From Oscillospiraceae bacterium (GTDB taxonomy: Bacteria; Bacillota; Clostridia; Oscillospirales; Ruminococcaceae), in assembly GCA_029098085.1 (NCBI GenBank), contig JAQXNQ010000167.1, forward strand, positions 1 to 39,587: a stretch of DNA of 39,587 nt. The letters are read 5' to 3'. The translations under genes and the position numbers were made by a program. Positions 9,751 through 18,049 of the stretch are shown here, piece by piece. Positions within the stretch are counted from its first letter, which is position 1; each line of letters opens with the position of its first letter. The notes below the pieces were generated by a model that was given only the letters and a program-made list of their open reading frames with translations, was not told where the DNA came from and searched no databases.

Positions 9751-11121
9751 ATGATCACTTCAAAGAGATTTGCGCTTCTGGCAGCCGCGATCTTTTGTCT
9801 GGGGCTGACCGCCTGCGGCGGTTCGGGCGGTTCAAGCAGTTCAAGTAATCCGGTCAGCTCGAGCAATCCGGTCAGTCCGGTCAGCTCGAACAGCGCGGTG
9901 GGTGATGACTGGCGCAAAAGCGGCGTGGTCGTCGGCAGCGGCACCATTGCCCATACGGGCGAAAACAGCGTGTATGTGCTGGCCTCGGTGGACGCAAACA
10001 GCGTGGCTTTTTACCGGGACGAACCGGAGCAGATTCTGGTTGACAGAGTTCCCTTTCCGGCGGCGGTCCCCGACGCGCAGGAGTCCTTCAGGGACATCTC
10101 CTTTGACGACGTGAACAGGGACGGGGAAACGGACGTGAGCCTCAGCTTTGTTTCCGCTTCAGGTGAAGCCATCTCGCTGGTCTGGACCTGGGACTCGAAA
10201 AAGGGCTATGTCTACCGGGAGGATTTGTCCAGTCTCCCGTCCCGGACCGTCGACATCAGCGCATACGTCGGTCTGTGGGAGTATGTGGACGAAAATATCT
10301 GGCTCAGGATAAACAAGGACGGGACATGTGAGTTCCTCAACGACCAGGAGGATGTCATCGAGTCCGGCAAGGTGCTGGGGACCTCGACCGGCGTCAAGCT
10401 CCGCTTCGATGGTTCCGGCACAGAGATGCAGCTTGACCGTTCGTCGAGCGGTGACCTCCTTGACGGCGAAAATGGCGGAGTACTCATTCCCTCGGAACGG
10501 ATCGAGTCCCGCGTGCCCTATTTTGACCGCAATGGCTTCAAGTTCAACGCCTCGGTGGATACGGGTGCCTATCTGCTGAAGGGCGGAGCTTTCAGCTATT
10601 ACAACCTTGGCAAGAACTATACCATCGGAGATTGCTATTGGGAGGTCATCAAAAACTATGACTACACCCATGACGGCATGCGGGAGATTCAGTTCGACGC
10701 CATTTGCTATGTTCCGTCCTCCTCTCTGGGCACCTTCAATCAGGAGTTCATAATCGGTATGCACCAGACGATGTATGATTACTATACCGGCCTGTGGTTC
10801 AATACCGATGACGACCATACCGAGAAAAACCATACGGACCGCATCGACAATCATTATGTCAAAACCCTGGAATGGGCCGGACACAGCTACGAGATCGAGT
10901 ATTCCTTCTCGACGGAAGCCGAATTCTTTGTGGCGGACTGGTATCTGGTTTACACCGCGAGCTATCTGGTCTGTATGCCCGAAGAATATGACGGCCTCAT
11001 CCTGGTCGCGAAGCCGGTGGCCAGGACCTATAAGGAACATATGCAGTGGAGCGATCCCACGCTCGACTACTACCTTGAGGAATCAGACAAGGCAGATCTG
11101 TTTTTCCGCATTTGTGACTGA
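9751..11121 (+). CDS. Lipoprotein with DDW/FG-GAP-like and G-x-W domains
   Basis: ATG 9751 follows a GGAGAC ribosome binding site. The lipobox is LTAC, followed by a Ser/Gly/Pro linker. Domain 1 (about 50-155, starting DDWRKSG, with DVNRDGETD, a calcium-loop-like motif) is the same module as domain 2 of the 7443 lipoprotein. Domain 2 (about 160-255, AYVGLWEYV) is the G-x-W unit. The remaining about 200 residues are beta-rich and Tyr-rich and I do not recognise them. This is the last of the shuffled lipoproteins before the LemA gene; 87 bases separate the two. Binding or sensing at the cell surface is only inferred. Confidence 0.82.
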   Translation: MITSKRFALLAAAIFCLGLTACGGSGGSSSSSNPVSSSNPVSPVSSNSAVGDDWRKSGVVVGSGTIAHTGENSVYVLASVDANSVAFYRDEPEQILVDRVPFPAAVPDAQESFRDISFDDVNRDGETDVSLSFVSASGEAISLVWTWDSKKGYVYREDLSSLPSRTVDISAYVGLWEYVDENIWLRINKDGTCEFLNDQEDVIESGKVLGTSTGVKLRFDGSGTEMQLDRSSSGDLLDGENGGVLIPSERIESRVPYFDRNGFKFNASVDTGAYLLKGGAFSYYNLGKNYTIGDCYWEVIKNYDYTHDGMREIQFDAICYVPSSSLGTFNQEFIIGMHQTMYDYYTGLWFNTDDDHTEKNHTDRIDNHYVKTLEWAGHSYEIEYSFSTEAEFFVADWYLVYTASYLVCMPEEYDGLILVAKPVARTYKEHMQWSDPTLDYYLEESDKADLFFRICD

Positions 11122-11208
11122 GTCGGATGACAGAGGCTCCGGCAGTCCGGCATATGGGGAGATCCCCGAAGCCGTCAGCTCATGAAATTCAGGAAAGGAG
11201 AAAACGAT

Positions 11209-11757
11209 ATGATTGTTATGGTTCTGATTGCTCTTGTTGTCCTGCTACTGATCTGGGGCATCGCCACCTACAACCGGTTGGTCACCGAGCGGTTAAAGGT
11301 ACATACCCAATGGAGCCAGATCGATGTGGTGCTCAAGCAGCGGTTTGATCTGATCCCCAATCTGGTGGAAACGGTCAAGGGCTATGCCGCCCACGAAAAA
11401 GAGGCGCTGCAGGCGGTTACCGACGCCCGAAGCCGCTATCTCGGTGCAGCAGATACCGAGGGGCAGATGCAGGCCAGCACCGAGCTGTCCGGCGCTATGA
11501 GCCGCCTCATGGCGGTGGCGGAGTCCTACCCTGAGCTGAAAGCGAATCAGAATTTCCTGCATCTGCAGCAGCAGCTTTCCGCGATGGAGGAAAAGCTGGC
11601 GAATTACCGCCAGTTCTACAATGACACGGTCCTGCGTTATGACAGACTGCTGGAAACGGTTCCCACCAACCTGATAGCGAAGATGTTCCATTTCCGGAAA
11701 GAGGAATTCTTCAAGGTGGAGGAAGCTGAGAAGGCTAAGGTCAGCGTCAGGTTCTGA
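11209..11757 (+). CDS. lemA: LemA family membrane protein
   Basis: The start at ATG 11209 is set by AGGAAAGGAG ending 8 bases before; an upstream ATG at 11182 would place this site inside the gene. One N-terminal transmembrane helix (about 3-20) is followed by the LemA helical bundle with its typical blocks: YNRLV, W-S-Q-I-D-V-x-L-K-Q-R, DLIPNLVETVKGYA, YPELKANQNF and FYNDTVLRYD, ending near FHFRKEEFF. The length of 182 residues is normal for the family. LemA proteins usually neighbour DUF2207/TPM-type membrane proteins, as here. Their role is envelope-related but not settled. Confidence 0.95.
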   Translation: MIVMVLIALVVLLLIWGIATYNRLVTERLKVHTQWSQIDVVLKQRFDLIPNLVETVKGYAAHEKEALQAVTDARSRYLGAADTEGQMQASTELSGAMSRLMAVAESYPELKANQNFLHLQQQLSAMEEKLANYRQFYNDTVLRYDRLLETVPTNLIAKMFHFRKEEFFKVEEAEKAKVSVRF

Positions 11758-11787
11758 CAGAAATTTTCCATGAAAGGAAGTTATGCT

Positions 11788-13917
11788 GTGAAGCATTCTT
11801 TACGCAGGATACTGTGCCTTTCTCTTTTCCTTGTTATGCTGGTCGTCTCCCTGCTTCCGCTGACCGCCGGGGCAGAGGATTACAGCGCGGAACTGAACTC
11901 TTTGGACTTTAATATCACGCTGCTGGAGGACGGAAGCGCATACATCCTCGAAACCAGAGAGGTCGTGTTCAGCGGTGATCATGAGTTTACCCGTCTGGGG
12001 GCAGGCCGTGCGTATACCGGTCCCCGGATGTGCACGGACTGGGAGGTCTTTATTGACGGGGTGTCCGTGCCGCAGCTTGACGCACCGGATCATGACAACC
12101 GCCCCGAGAACACCTTTGCGGTGGAGACGGGGGACGGAAAGAATACCGTCTATGTCTATTTCCGGCAGCAGGGCAGCGGCACCCGCGTCTTCCAGATCGG
12201 CTACAGGGTGGAAAACGCCGTGAAGCTCTATTCCGATGTGGGCGAATTCTCCTGGAATCTGACCGGAGACAGCGCCATTTCCGACATTGGCACCCTCACC
12301 GCCACGCTGACAGTGCCTGAGGGCATCCCGGCAGAAGATTTCTTCATCTGGGCACACGGGCCGCTCAATGGCAATTTTGACAAGGACTCTGACAACAGCG
12401 CGCTCCTGCGCGTGGAAAACGTCCCGTTGGGAACGATCGTTGATATCCGCACCGCCATGCCCGCGTATTACTTCTACGGCGGATGGGAGCAGGAGGGCGA
12501 GGCGCTTCCCAATATTCTGGCGGAGGAACAGGCGCTGAGCGACAGCGCGAACGCCAAGCGTGAGGAAGAGCAGCGTTGGCAAGCCGCGGCGGAGGCATCC
12601 CGGAACGCGCGGGATGCATGGCGGGAAAAGCATCCCATTCTGTCTGAAATCGAGTGGACCTGCTATGAAATTCGGGACGACGTTCAATATTTCCTGGAGG
12701 ATCATGGCATCACTCTGCTGCTCATCTTTTTCCTGGGCATTCCGGTCCTTCTTATATTCACCCTGGGAAAAATCGTGAGCATTGTGCGTGGGATCAATAC
12801 GAAAAGATTCAGGAGTCACCCCACCCAGTCCCCCCAGTATTACCGGGATCTGCCGGATGACTGCCCTGCTCCTGTTGTAGATAAGCTGATTCATTTCTAC
12901 GACAGCAAGTTCAGCACCTCCCGGCAGCTCTCCGCAGCGCTGCTGGAGCTGAATCTGAAAAAGCTGATCCAGTTCCGGACGACGGAAGGGGAGGCGGAGC
13001 TTCTGCTGAATGAGCAACTGGGCGAGGAGATGTTCCCGTCCGATGCGCCGCAGGAGGCTGCAGAGCCGGCCGGAGACCAGGAGCATACGACGGGCCATCA
13101 GGAGCTTTTGTGGAATTTCCTGCGGAAGGCAGCCGACGGAAGAGGGAGAATTTCCATAAAGGCCCTCCAGAGCTATATCAAGGACAATCGGGATACATCT
13201 GTGGATTTCCGCCACAGCTTCTGGGAGGCGGTGGACGGCGAATTCAAGGAATCGGTCAAAACAGTGGAACGGGGCATGAATCCCCACAAGGCGAGCAAGC
13301 TTCATCTGATCTTTCCCACGGCAGTGGGGATTGTTGCGATGCTGATCTGTATGTTCAGTACGCTGTATGACGGCATCCAGTATGTCTTTTCCATTCTGGT
13401 GGGCCTGGCCGCCTTTGCGGTGGTGGAGGTCATAGTGTGCTTGATCAGCTTTGTGGTCAACATCGTGATAAAAGGGAGCACCTGCCAGCTGCTGGATCAG
13501 CAGGCGGAGGACGCCCTGGCCCTCTGGGAAGCCTTCGGACGATTCCTGGATGATTTTACCACCTTTGAGGATAAGGAGCTTCCGGAATTCTCCGTATGGC
13601 GTGAGTATATGGTCTACGCCGTTGCGATGGGCAAGGGCCAGAAGGTAGCTCAGGCGCTGGCCCTGAAGTATCCGGAAGCCGTCTCCACGGACACAACCAA
13701 TACCATGGATGACGATATGTACCGCTGGCTGCAGGATATGAGCCTCTATGACGCGATGGATTCCATCAGCCGGGAGGTTGAGGAAGTCAGGATGCCCGTT
13801 TCTTCCGGCAGCAGCAGCGACAACGACAACTGGAGCGACGGCGGAGGCGGCGGAGGCGGCTTCTCCGATTCCGGCGGCGGCAGCGACAGCGGAAGCACCG
13901 GCGACTTCATCGATTAA
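11788..13917 (+). CDS. DUF2207 family membrane protein
   Basis: The GTG at 11788 is chosen because AAAGGAAG (11773-11780) lies 7 bases upstream; an ATG at 11770 would overlap that site. A signal peptide (about 1-27) is followed by the extracellular beta-rich DUF2207 domain (about 30-235), a charged helix, a transmembrane helix near 307-330, a cytoplasmic region, two further helices near 505-560, and a Gly/Ser-rich C-terminal tail (GGGGGGGFSDSGGG-type), which is a hallmark of the family. The length of 709 residues is usual. It lies 30 bases after LemA, the classic LemA-DUF2207 pair. Envelope function is inferred. Confidence 0.93.
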   Translation: MKHSLRRILCLSLFLVMLVVSLLPLTAGAEDYSAELNSLDFNITLLEDGSAYILETREVVFSGDHEFTRLGAGRAYTGPRMCTDWEVFIDGVSVPQLDAPDHDNRPENTFAVETGDGKNTVYVYFRQQGSGTRVFQIGYRVENAVKLYSDVGEFSWNLTGDSAISDIGTLTATLTVPEGIPAEDFFIWAHGPLNGNFDKDSDNSALLRVENVPLGTIVDIRTAMPAYYFYGGWEQEGEALPNILAEEQALSDSANAKREEEQRWQAAAEASRNARDAWREKHPILSEIEWTCYEIRDDVQYFLEDHGITLLLIFFLGIPVLLIFTLGKIVSIVRGINTKRFRSHPTQSPQYYRDLPDDCPAPVVDKLIHFYDSKFSTSRQLSAALLELNLKKLIQFRTTEGEAELLLNEQLGEEMFPSDAPQEAAEPAGDQEHTTGHQELLWNFLRKAADGRGRISIKALQSYIKDNRDTSVDFRHSFWEAVDGEFKESVKTVERGMNPHKASKLHLIFPTAVGIVAMLICMFSTLYDGIQYVFSILVGLAAFAVVEVIVCLISFVVNIVIKGSTCQLLDQQAEDALALWEAFGRFLDDFTTFEDKELPEFSVWREYMVYAVAMGKGQKVAQALALKYPEAVSTDTTNTMDDDMYRWLQDMSLYDAMDSISREVEEVRMPVSSGSSSDNDNWSDGGGGGGGFSDSGGGSDSGSTGDFID

Positions 13918-13969
13918 AAGAAAGCAAAGCATCTCGATCAATCAACAAAGACAATTGGAGGAAAACAAA

Positions 13970-14311
13970 ATGAAAAAAAGAAATATTGCACTCTGCGTCA
14001 TTCTCACCATCGTCACCCTCGGCATCTATGGACTCTATTGGTTCGTACAGATCACCAACGATGTCAATAAGCTGGCCAATCCCGAAAAGAAAACGTCCGG
14101 CGGCGCGGCGCTTCTGCTGACGATCATTACCTGCAACATCTACGGATTCTACTGGGCCTATAAGATGGGCGGACTGCTGGACAAGGCGCAGACAGACAGA
14201 GGCCTGCCGGCACAGAACCGCGCCGTTGTGTATCTGATTCTGGAGCTGGTCATCGCTCCCGTGGCCTGGATCCTGATGCAGAACACGATCAACTCCATGG
14301 TTGAAGGATGA
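13970..14311 (+). CDS. DUF4234 family small membrane protein, copy 1
   Basis: The start at ATG 13970 is preceded by TGGAGG (13956-13961); a longer frame from 13748 runs inside the DUF2207 gene and is not real. The 113-residue product has three hydrophobic helices with the DUF4234 signature: a basic N-terminus, TLGIYGLYWF, NKLANPEK, then TCNIYGFYWAYKMG and a C-terminal helix. It is 52 bases after the DUF2207 gene. The second copy at 14396 is nearly identical over its last two thirds, which shows recent duplication. Function unknown. Confidence 0.92.
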   Translation: MKKRNIALCVILTIVTLGIYGLYWFVQITNDVNKLANPEKKTSGGAALLLTIITCNIYGFYWAYKMGGLLDKAQTDRGLPAQNRAVVYLILELVIAPVAWILMQNTINSMVEG

Positions 14312-14395
14312 CGGCGGAAGCGGCAGCGCCTTCCGACTTCATTGATTCAAAAAAGCGTCTCAATCAAACCACAAAGACAATTGGAGGAAACCAAA

Positions 14396-14737
14396 ATGAA
14401 AAAAAGAAATATTGCGCTCTGCGTCATTCTCACCATTGTCACCCTCGGCCTCTTCGGCCTCTATTGGTTCGTAAAGATCAACAATGACGTCAACGAGCTG
14501 GCCAATCCCGAAAAGAAAACATCCGGCGTAGCGGCGCTTCTGCTGACGATCATTACCTGCAACATCTACGGATTCTACTGGGCCTATAAGATGGGCGGAC
14601 TGCTGGACAAGGCACAGACGGACAGAGGCCTGCCGGCACAGAACCGCGCCGTTGTGTATCTGATTCTGGAGCTGGTCATCGCTCCCGTGGCCTGGATCCT
14701 GATGCAGAACACGATCAATTCCATGATTGCAGAATGA
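14396..14737 (+). CDS. DUF4234 family small membrane protein, copy 2
   Basis: Tandem paralogue of the gene at 13970, shifted by 426 bases and of the same length. Both copies have the same leader (CAAAGACAATTGGAGGAAA) before the ATG. Differences concentrate in the first helix region (GLFGLYWFVKINNDVNE instead of GIYGLYWFVQITNDVNK) and at the last residues. The 84-base spacer resembles the Gly/Ser-coding 3' end of the DUF2207 gene, so the duplicated unit included that tail. Three membrane helices; function unknown. Confidence 0.92.
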   Translation: MKKRNIALCVILTIVTLGLFGLYWFVKINNDVNELANPEKKTSGVAALLLTIITCNIYGFYWAYKMGGLLDKAQTDRGLPAQNRAVVYLILELVIAPVAWILMQNTINSMIAE

Positions 14738-14771
14738 CAAAAGTGTCCATGATGGTTCCCGGAGGTGCAAT

Positions 14772-15938
14772 ATGAAAAAACTGAGTGCTTTTTTAACATT
14801 GGTGATGCTTGTTTGCCTGCTGGCAGCCTGCGGGAGTACACCTCCTCCCAGCGAGCCGTCCTCATCGTCTTCCAGTGAGTCCAGCTCATCGAAGGTGGTG
14901 GAATCGTCGCAGAGCACAGCAACCCAGACCGCTGTCCTTTATGCTGTTTTCAACGGCGGAGAGGTCAAAGAATACCCCGTTGCATATACCGGCGCCCAGA
15001 TAACTGCCGAGGAGCTGGCCGATGAGCTGACCGGGCTGACCGGACTGGACTTTACCATCACCGCCAGCAAGGGCACTGATGGCCTGACCGTGGACTGGGC
15101 CGCGGATTCTACACTGCTTGCGGGACTTGGCGGCCGTGAGCAGAAGACCGATTTCTTTTTCTTCGACAGTGATTCGCTGGGCTGGTTCATGATGGACAGT
15201 CTCTGGAAAACTCTGACCGAGAATCTCGGTGTCGAAGATATCTATTACACCATGGACGGCGGCCAGGAGCTGGTCGTCGGGACAATGTCTCCTCCTCTCA
15301 ACGAATTCCCCTCTGATACCCCCTATATGGGATCGGAATTCTACGAAGCCCACAGCGACGGACAGGGCGATATGAGCGATGTGGGAGATATTTATCTCCG
15401 CACCGAAGGCCTGTGGAGAATGGACGGAGAGGCAGATGCTGCCAGCATCGAAATGGACGGTATCGGCGGATTTACCATGTATTATGCCAGCGGAGCGGTG
15501 GAAGCTGCCGGCTATCTTGAATGTGTCGATGAATATGGCGACGGCAGCTATCGCTATGATTGCTATACCATGGACGGTACGCTGATCACCAGCTTCTACT
15601 TCGATTCGGAGACCCAGATTCATCTCGGAAACGACGAAACGGTTTACCGGCTGGACGAGGGAACATTCATGCAGAGGGCCTGCCTGGGCTTCTGGCAGTA
15701 CCCCGAAGGAATGATTCTTGAGCTCGGCGCCGAGAGATGGACTCTCTATGCCGATGACGGCGTGACGGTGCTTTCTGACGGACCGGTAAGATATGAAGAG
15801 GAAGCTGTCTACCTGATGAACGATGATGGTTCCTCCGGCGGCGGCAGGGCCAGCTTTGATGACGACGGCAACCTGGTTGAAAGCGGCTGCATTCTGACCT
15901 ATCTCGGACGGGATTACAGTGATGTCCCGAAGGGATGA
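14772..15938 (+). CDS. Lipoprotein with possible GerMN-like domain plus G-x-W units
   Basis: ATG 14772 follows GGAGGT by 5 bases and begins a lipoprotein signal (lipobox LAAC); a longer frame from 14727 starts inside the preceding gene. After a Ser/Pro/Glu linker, residues about 55-195 read as an alpha/beta domain with LTVDWAADSTLLAG, a helix around SLWKTLTENLGV and a final YYTMDGGQELV strand. This resembles the GerMN fold of sporulation and germination lipoproteins (inference). The C-terminal half carries two G-x-W beta units (TEGLWRMDG and CLGFWQYPE) related to the upstream lipoproteins. It is last in the operon before a large hairpin. Extracytoplasmic; the ligand is unknown. Confidence 0.82.
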   Translation: MKKLSAFLTLVMLVCLLAACGSTPPPSEPSSSSSSESSSSKVVESSQSTATQTAVLYAVFNGGEVKEYPVAYTGAQITAEELADELTGLTGLDFTITASKGTDGLTVDWAADSTLLAGLGGREQKTDFFFFDSDSLGWFMMDSLWKTLTENLGVEDIYYTMDGGQELVVGTMSPPLNEFPSDTPYMGSEFYEAHSDGQGDMSDVGDIYLRTEGLWRMDGEADAASIEMDGIGGFTMYYASGAVEAAGYLECVDEYGDGSYRYDCYTMDGTLITSFYFDSETQIHLGNDETVYRLDEGTFMQRACLGFWQYPEGMILELGAERWTLYADDGVTVLSDGPVRYEEEAVYLMNDDGSSGGGRASFDDDGNLVESGCILTYLGRDYSDVPKG

Positions 15939-15987
15939 TGATCCTGCTCCGGACATAGGCAAGGCCCTTGTCTGAACGACGACGGTG

Positions 15988-16064
15988 TGCCGACACTGAC
16001 GTATCCCACAGGTTATGCTTTTTCGTCCATTGCGGAAAAGCATAACCTGTGGGGCATATCGGCA
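15988..16064 (+). repeat. Long inverted repeat in the 15939-16189 gap
   Basis: An 18-bp perfect inverted repeat (16005-16022 against 16036-16053, 13-nt loop) is extended outward by a second pair, TGCCGA (15988-15993) with TCGGCA (16059-16064). No T run follows, so it is not a classic terminator. It separates the lipoprotein operon from the second LemA gene. The rest of the gap holds no convincing gene. Confidence 0.75.
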
Positions 16065-16189
16065 AAATACGCAGGAGCTTCTCAGCCTCGCTGACCTCCA
16101 TGGGCAATCTGATTGACATCCTGCGGGATTTCTGCGGGGGAATATAACCCTTGTGCGGGACAGATTGAAAAAGAAAGGAAGAATCTGTT

Positions 16190-16723
16190 ATGGCTCCGGT
16201 AATTATAATTCTGATCGTAGTCCTGATCATTGTCTTCTGGTGCATCAGAACAGTCAATGGCTTCAAAAAGAAGGAAATTCGCGTGGGAGAGGGACTTTCC
16301 GGCGTGGAGGTGGCGCTGACCAAGCGCTATGATATGCTCACCAAAATGCTGGACACCGCCAAAGGCTACATGGCGCATGAAAGCGAGCTCTTTGAAAAGG
16401 TCATCGAGCTGCGCCGCGGTATGAGCATTGCGGAGATGAACGAGGCCCAGCAGCAGATGGACTCCCTGAGCGGCAAGCTCTTTGCTGTGGCGGAGGGCTA
16501 TCCGGAGCTGCGCTCCAGTGAGGTTTTTGTGGAGCTCCAGCGCGGTATCCGCGATGCGGAGGAGCATTTGTAGGCGGCACGGCGGCTGTATAACAGCAGC
16601 GTCACCGCTTACAACACGGCGATTGCCATGTTCCCGGCCAGTCTGCTGGCAGGCTCGCGTCAGCCGAAGGAATTCTTCGCTGCGGACGCAGGCAAGCGCG
16701 AAGATGTAAAAATGACGTTCTGA
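16190..16723 (+). pseudogene. LemA family protein, second copy, interrupted by in-frame TAG
   Basis: ATG 16190 follows AAAGGAAG by 8 bases. Codons 1-127 encode an N-terminal transmembrane helix and most of a LemA domain (TKRYDMLTKMLDTAKGYM, YPELRSSEVF). Codon 128 is TAG (16571-16573). Translation continues in the same frame without any shift through the expected last LemA helix (ARRLYNSSVTAYNTAIAMFP, then KEFFAADAGKRED) to TGA at 16721-16723. A Gln (CAG) is usual at this place, so one C-to-T change explains it. It may be a recent nonsense mutation, a read-through gene or a sequencing error. The downstream DUF3137 gene starts 17 bases later. Confidence 0.85.
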
Positions 16724-16740
16724 GAAGGGAGACAACGATC

Positions 16741-17670
16741 ATGGAAGAAAAGCAGACGACGACCGCGGCAGAACAGCAGGCGACCGCAGAACAGCAGCCG
16801 ATGACGAAAGAGCAGTTGGAGGCCGCGATCAATTCCGCCCGCGCCAAGGAAACGTTTGCCAATGTTCTGATCATCGGCGCCGGTGCGGCGATGATCCTGA
16901 TGTTCTACCTGAAAAAGATTCCTCTGGCTATTCTCTTTCTGCTGCTCCTGCTGGTGGGCGGGTATCTGTGGGGCAAGAGTGCCGGTGTGGCCAAAAAGCT
17001 CCTCAGCGAGAATGTCGTCAGCGGCGTGCTGAGGGAGGCACTGGGCGATGCGGTGGAATATAACCCGTGGGGCAAAATAAACCCTGGCAGCATGGTGTTT
17101 CCGTTCTCCTATAACAGCGCAAGCGGCAGCGACCATATCAAGGCCAACTACCATGGACTGAACATTGAACTGGGCGACATCGAGCTGATGGATGAGACAG
17201 AGGTCAGAGACGAAGACGGAAACACGTCTACGCGCAAAGATACGGTCTTTAAGGGGCAGTGGCTTATCTGCGACTTCGGCAAGGAACTGGTCGGTCAGGT
17301 GTATATCTCCGAGTGGACCAAAAAGGACCGCAGAAGTATGAAGAGCAATGTCACGATGGATAACGAGCAGTTCAGCAAGCGCTTCTGTGTCAGAGCGGAT
17401 AATCCGCAGGAAGCCTACTACATCCTCACACCGCACATGATGGAATACATTACCGCCATGGCGGACAGGAGCGGCGGCACGGTCTACATGTCTTTCCTGC
17501 GGGACGGCAAGATGCACGTTGCGGTTAAGACCGGGCGTGACTTCTTTGAGCTTGGAAATAAAAATGCCAATGTGGAAGAGCTGCACCAGAAATTTTTGGG
17601 TGAGCTGCGCTGGTTCACCGATATCGTCGACGCGCTGCGCGTGGAGGATACTCTCTATAAGAAGGAGTGA
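16741..17670 (+). CDS. DUF3137 family membrane protein
   Basis: A ribosome binding site (GAAGGGAG) precedes ATG 16741. The N-terminal 40 residues are Gln/Thr/Ala-rich and charged. Two transmembrane helices lie at about 42-58 and 60-78, followed by a cytoplasmic alpha/beta domain with the DUF3137 pattern: SDHIKANYHGLNIELGDIEL, a charged loop, then TVFKGQWLICDF, and later RFCVRADNPQEAYYILTP. Its 309 residues fit the family. DUF3137 genes typically neighbour lemA, as here. Function unknown; an envelope role is inferred from the partnership. Confidence 0.9.
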   Translation: MEEKQTTTAAEQQATAEQQPMTKEQLEAAINSARAKETFANVLIIGAGAAMILMFYLKKIPLAILFLLLLLVGGYLWGKSAGVAKKLLSENVVSGVLREALGDAVEYNPWGKINPGSMVFPFSYNSASGSDHIKANYHGLNIELGDIELMDETEVRDEDGNTSTRKDTVFKGQWLICDFGKELVGQVYISEWTKKDRRSMKSNVTMDNEQFSKRFCVRADNPQEAYYILTPHMMEYITAMADRSGGTVYMSFLRDGKMHVAVKTGRDFFELGNKNANVEELHQKFLGELRWFTDIVDALRVEDTLYKKE

Positions 17671-17675
17671 ACCAT

Positions 17676-17864
17676 ATGACGCTGTTGGAAGCCAGTCTGC
17701 TGCTTGTGGTCATGGTCATTGGCATCATTCTGGTCTGCAGATTTCTGCGTAAAAATCGGGCGCTGCGCATCACCTGTATTGTGGTGCTGTCGCTGATCGC
17801 GCTGGTTCTCGCCGGATATATCGGTCTGACTCTGATTTTTGTGTATGCAGTCAGTCATCATTGA
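17676..17864 (+). CDS. Small two-helix membrane protein
   Basis: ATG 17676 is 8 bases after GAAGGAG, which overlaps the stop of the DUF3137 gene, so translation is coupled. The 62-residue product is almost entirely two hydrophobic helices (LLLVVMVIGIILVC and ITCIVVLSLIALVLAGYIGL) joined by a basic loop (RFLRKNRALR). No family recognised. It closes the lemA-DUF3137 operon. Confidence 0.75.
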   Translation: MTLLEASLLLVVMVIGIILVCRFLRKNRALRITCIVVLSLIALVLAGYIGLTLIFVYAVSHH

Positions 17865-17869
17865 ACCGC

Positions 17870-17890
17870 CATCTGTCAAGCGGACAGATG
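17870..17890 (+). terminator. Hairpin after the small membrane protein gene
   Basis: CATCTGTC (17870-17877) and GACAGATG (17883-17890) form a perfect 8-bp stem with a 5-nt loop, 6 bases after the stop codon. It is followed by A residues rather than T on the plus strand, so it may only assist the next hairpin. Confidence 0.5.
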
Positions 17891-17902
17891 AAAAAACAAA
17901 AT

Positions 17903-17936
17903 GCCAGGATCTCAGAGAAGTCCTGGCTTTCTTTTA
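17903..17936. terminator. Bidirectional terminator between convergent operons
   Basis: GCCAGGA (17903-17909) pairs with TCCTGGC (17921-17927), followed by TTTCTTTTA on the plus strand and, read the other way, by a T-rich tract (complement of the A run at 17890-17900). It serves the plus-strand lemA-DUF3137 operon and probably the minus-strand operon ending at 18050. The stretch 17937-18049 shows nothing else. Confidence 0.75.
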
Positions 17937-18049
17937 TGCTGTATGCTGCTTTCAGCAAGCTGCGATCATCCATTGGCGCAAGGCAATTCAGCTGATGCTC
18001 GGGTATGTCCCGCCTCTCCTTTACTCCCGGCGGCACACCATCCGGTGCG

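Larger units (their letters stand above)
13877..14737 (+). repeat. Tandem duplication of the DUF4234 unit (about 426 bp period)
   Basis: The stretch from the last codons of DUF2207 (GGAAGC...GGCGACTTCATCGATT) through the first DUF4234 gene is repeated as GCGGAAGCGG...CGACTTCATTGATT plus the second gene. Identity is very high in the 3' two thirds of the genes and lower in the spacer. The exact outer borders are approximate. Confidence 0.75.

Noticed and set aside
11800..13941. 713-codon open frame on the minus strand
   Set aside because: Antisense to the DUF2207 gene; no signal, motif or ribosome binding site.
16113..16148. TTGACA and TATAAC as promoter of the second LemA gene
   Set aside because: The two boxes are 24 bp apart, too far for a sigma-A promoter.
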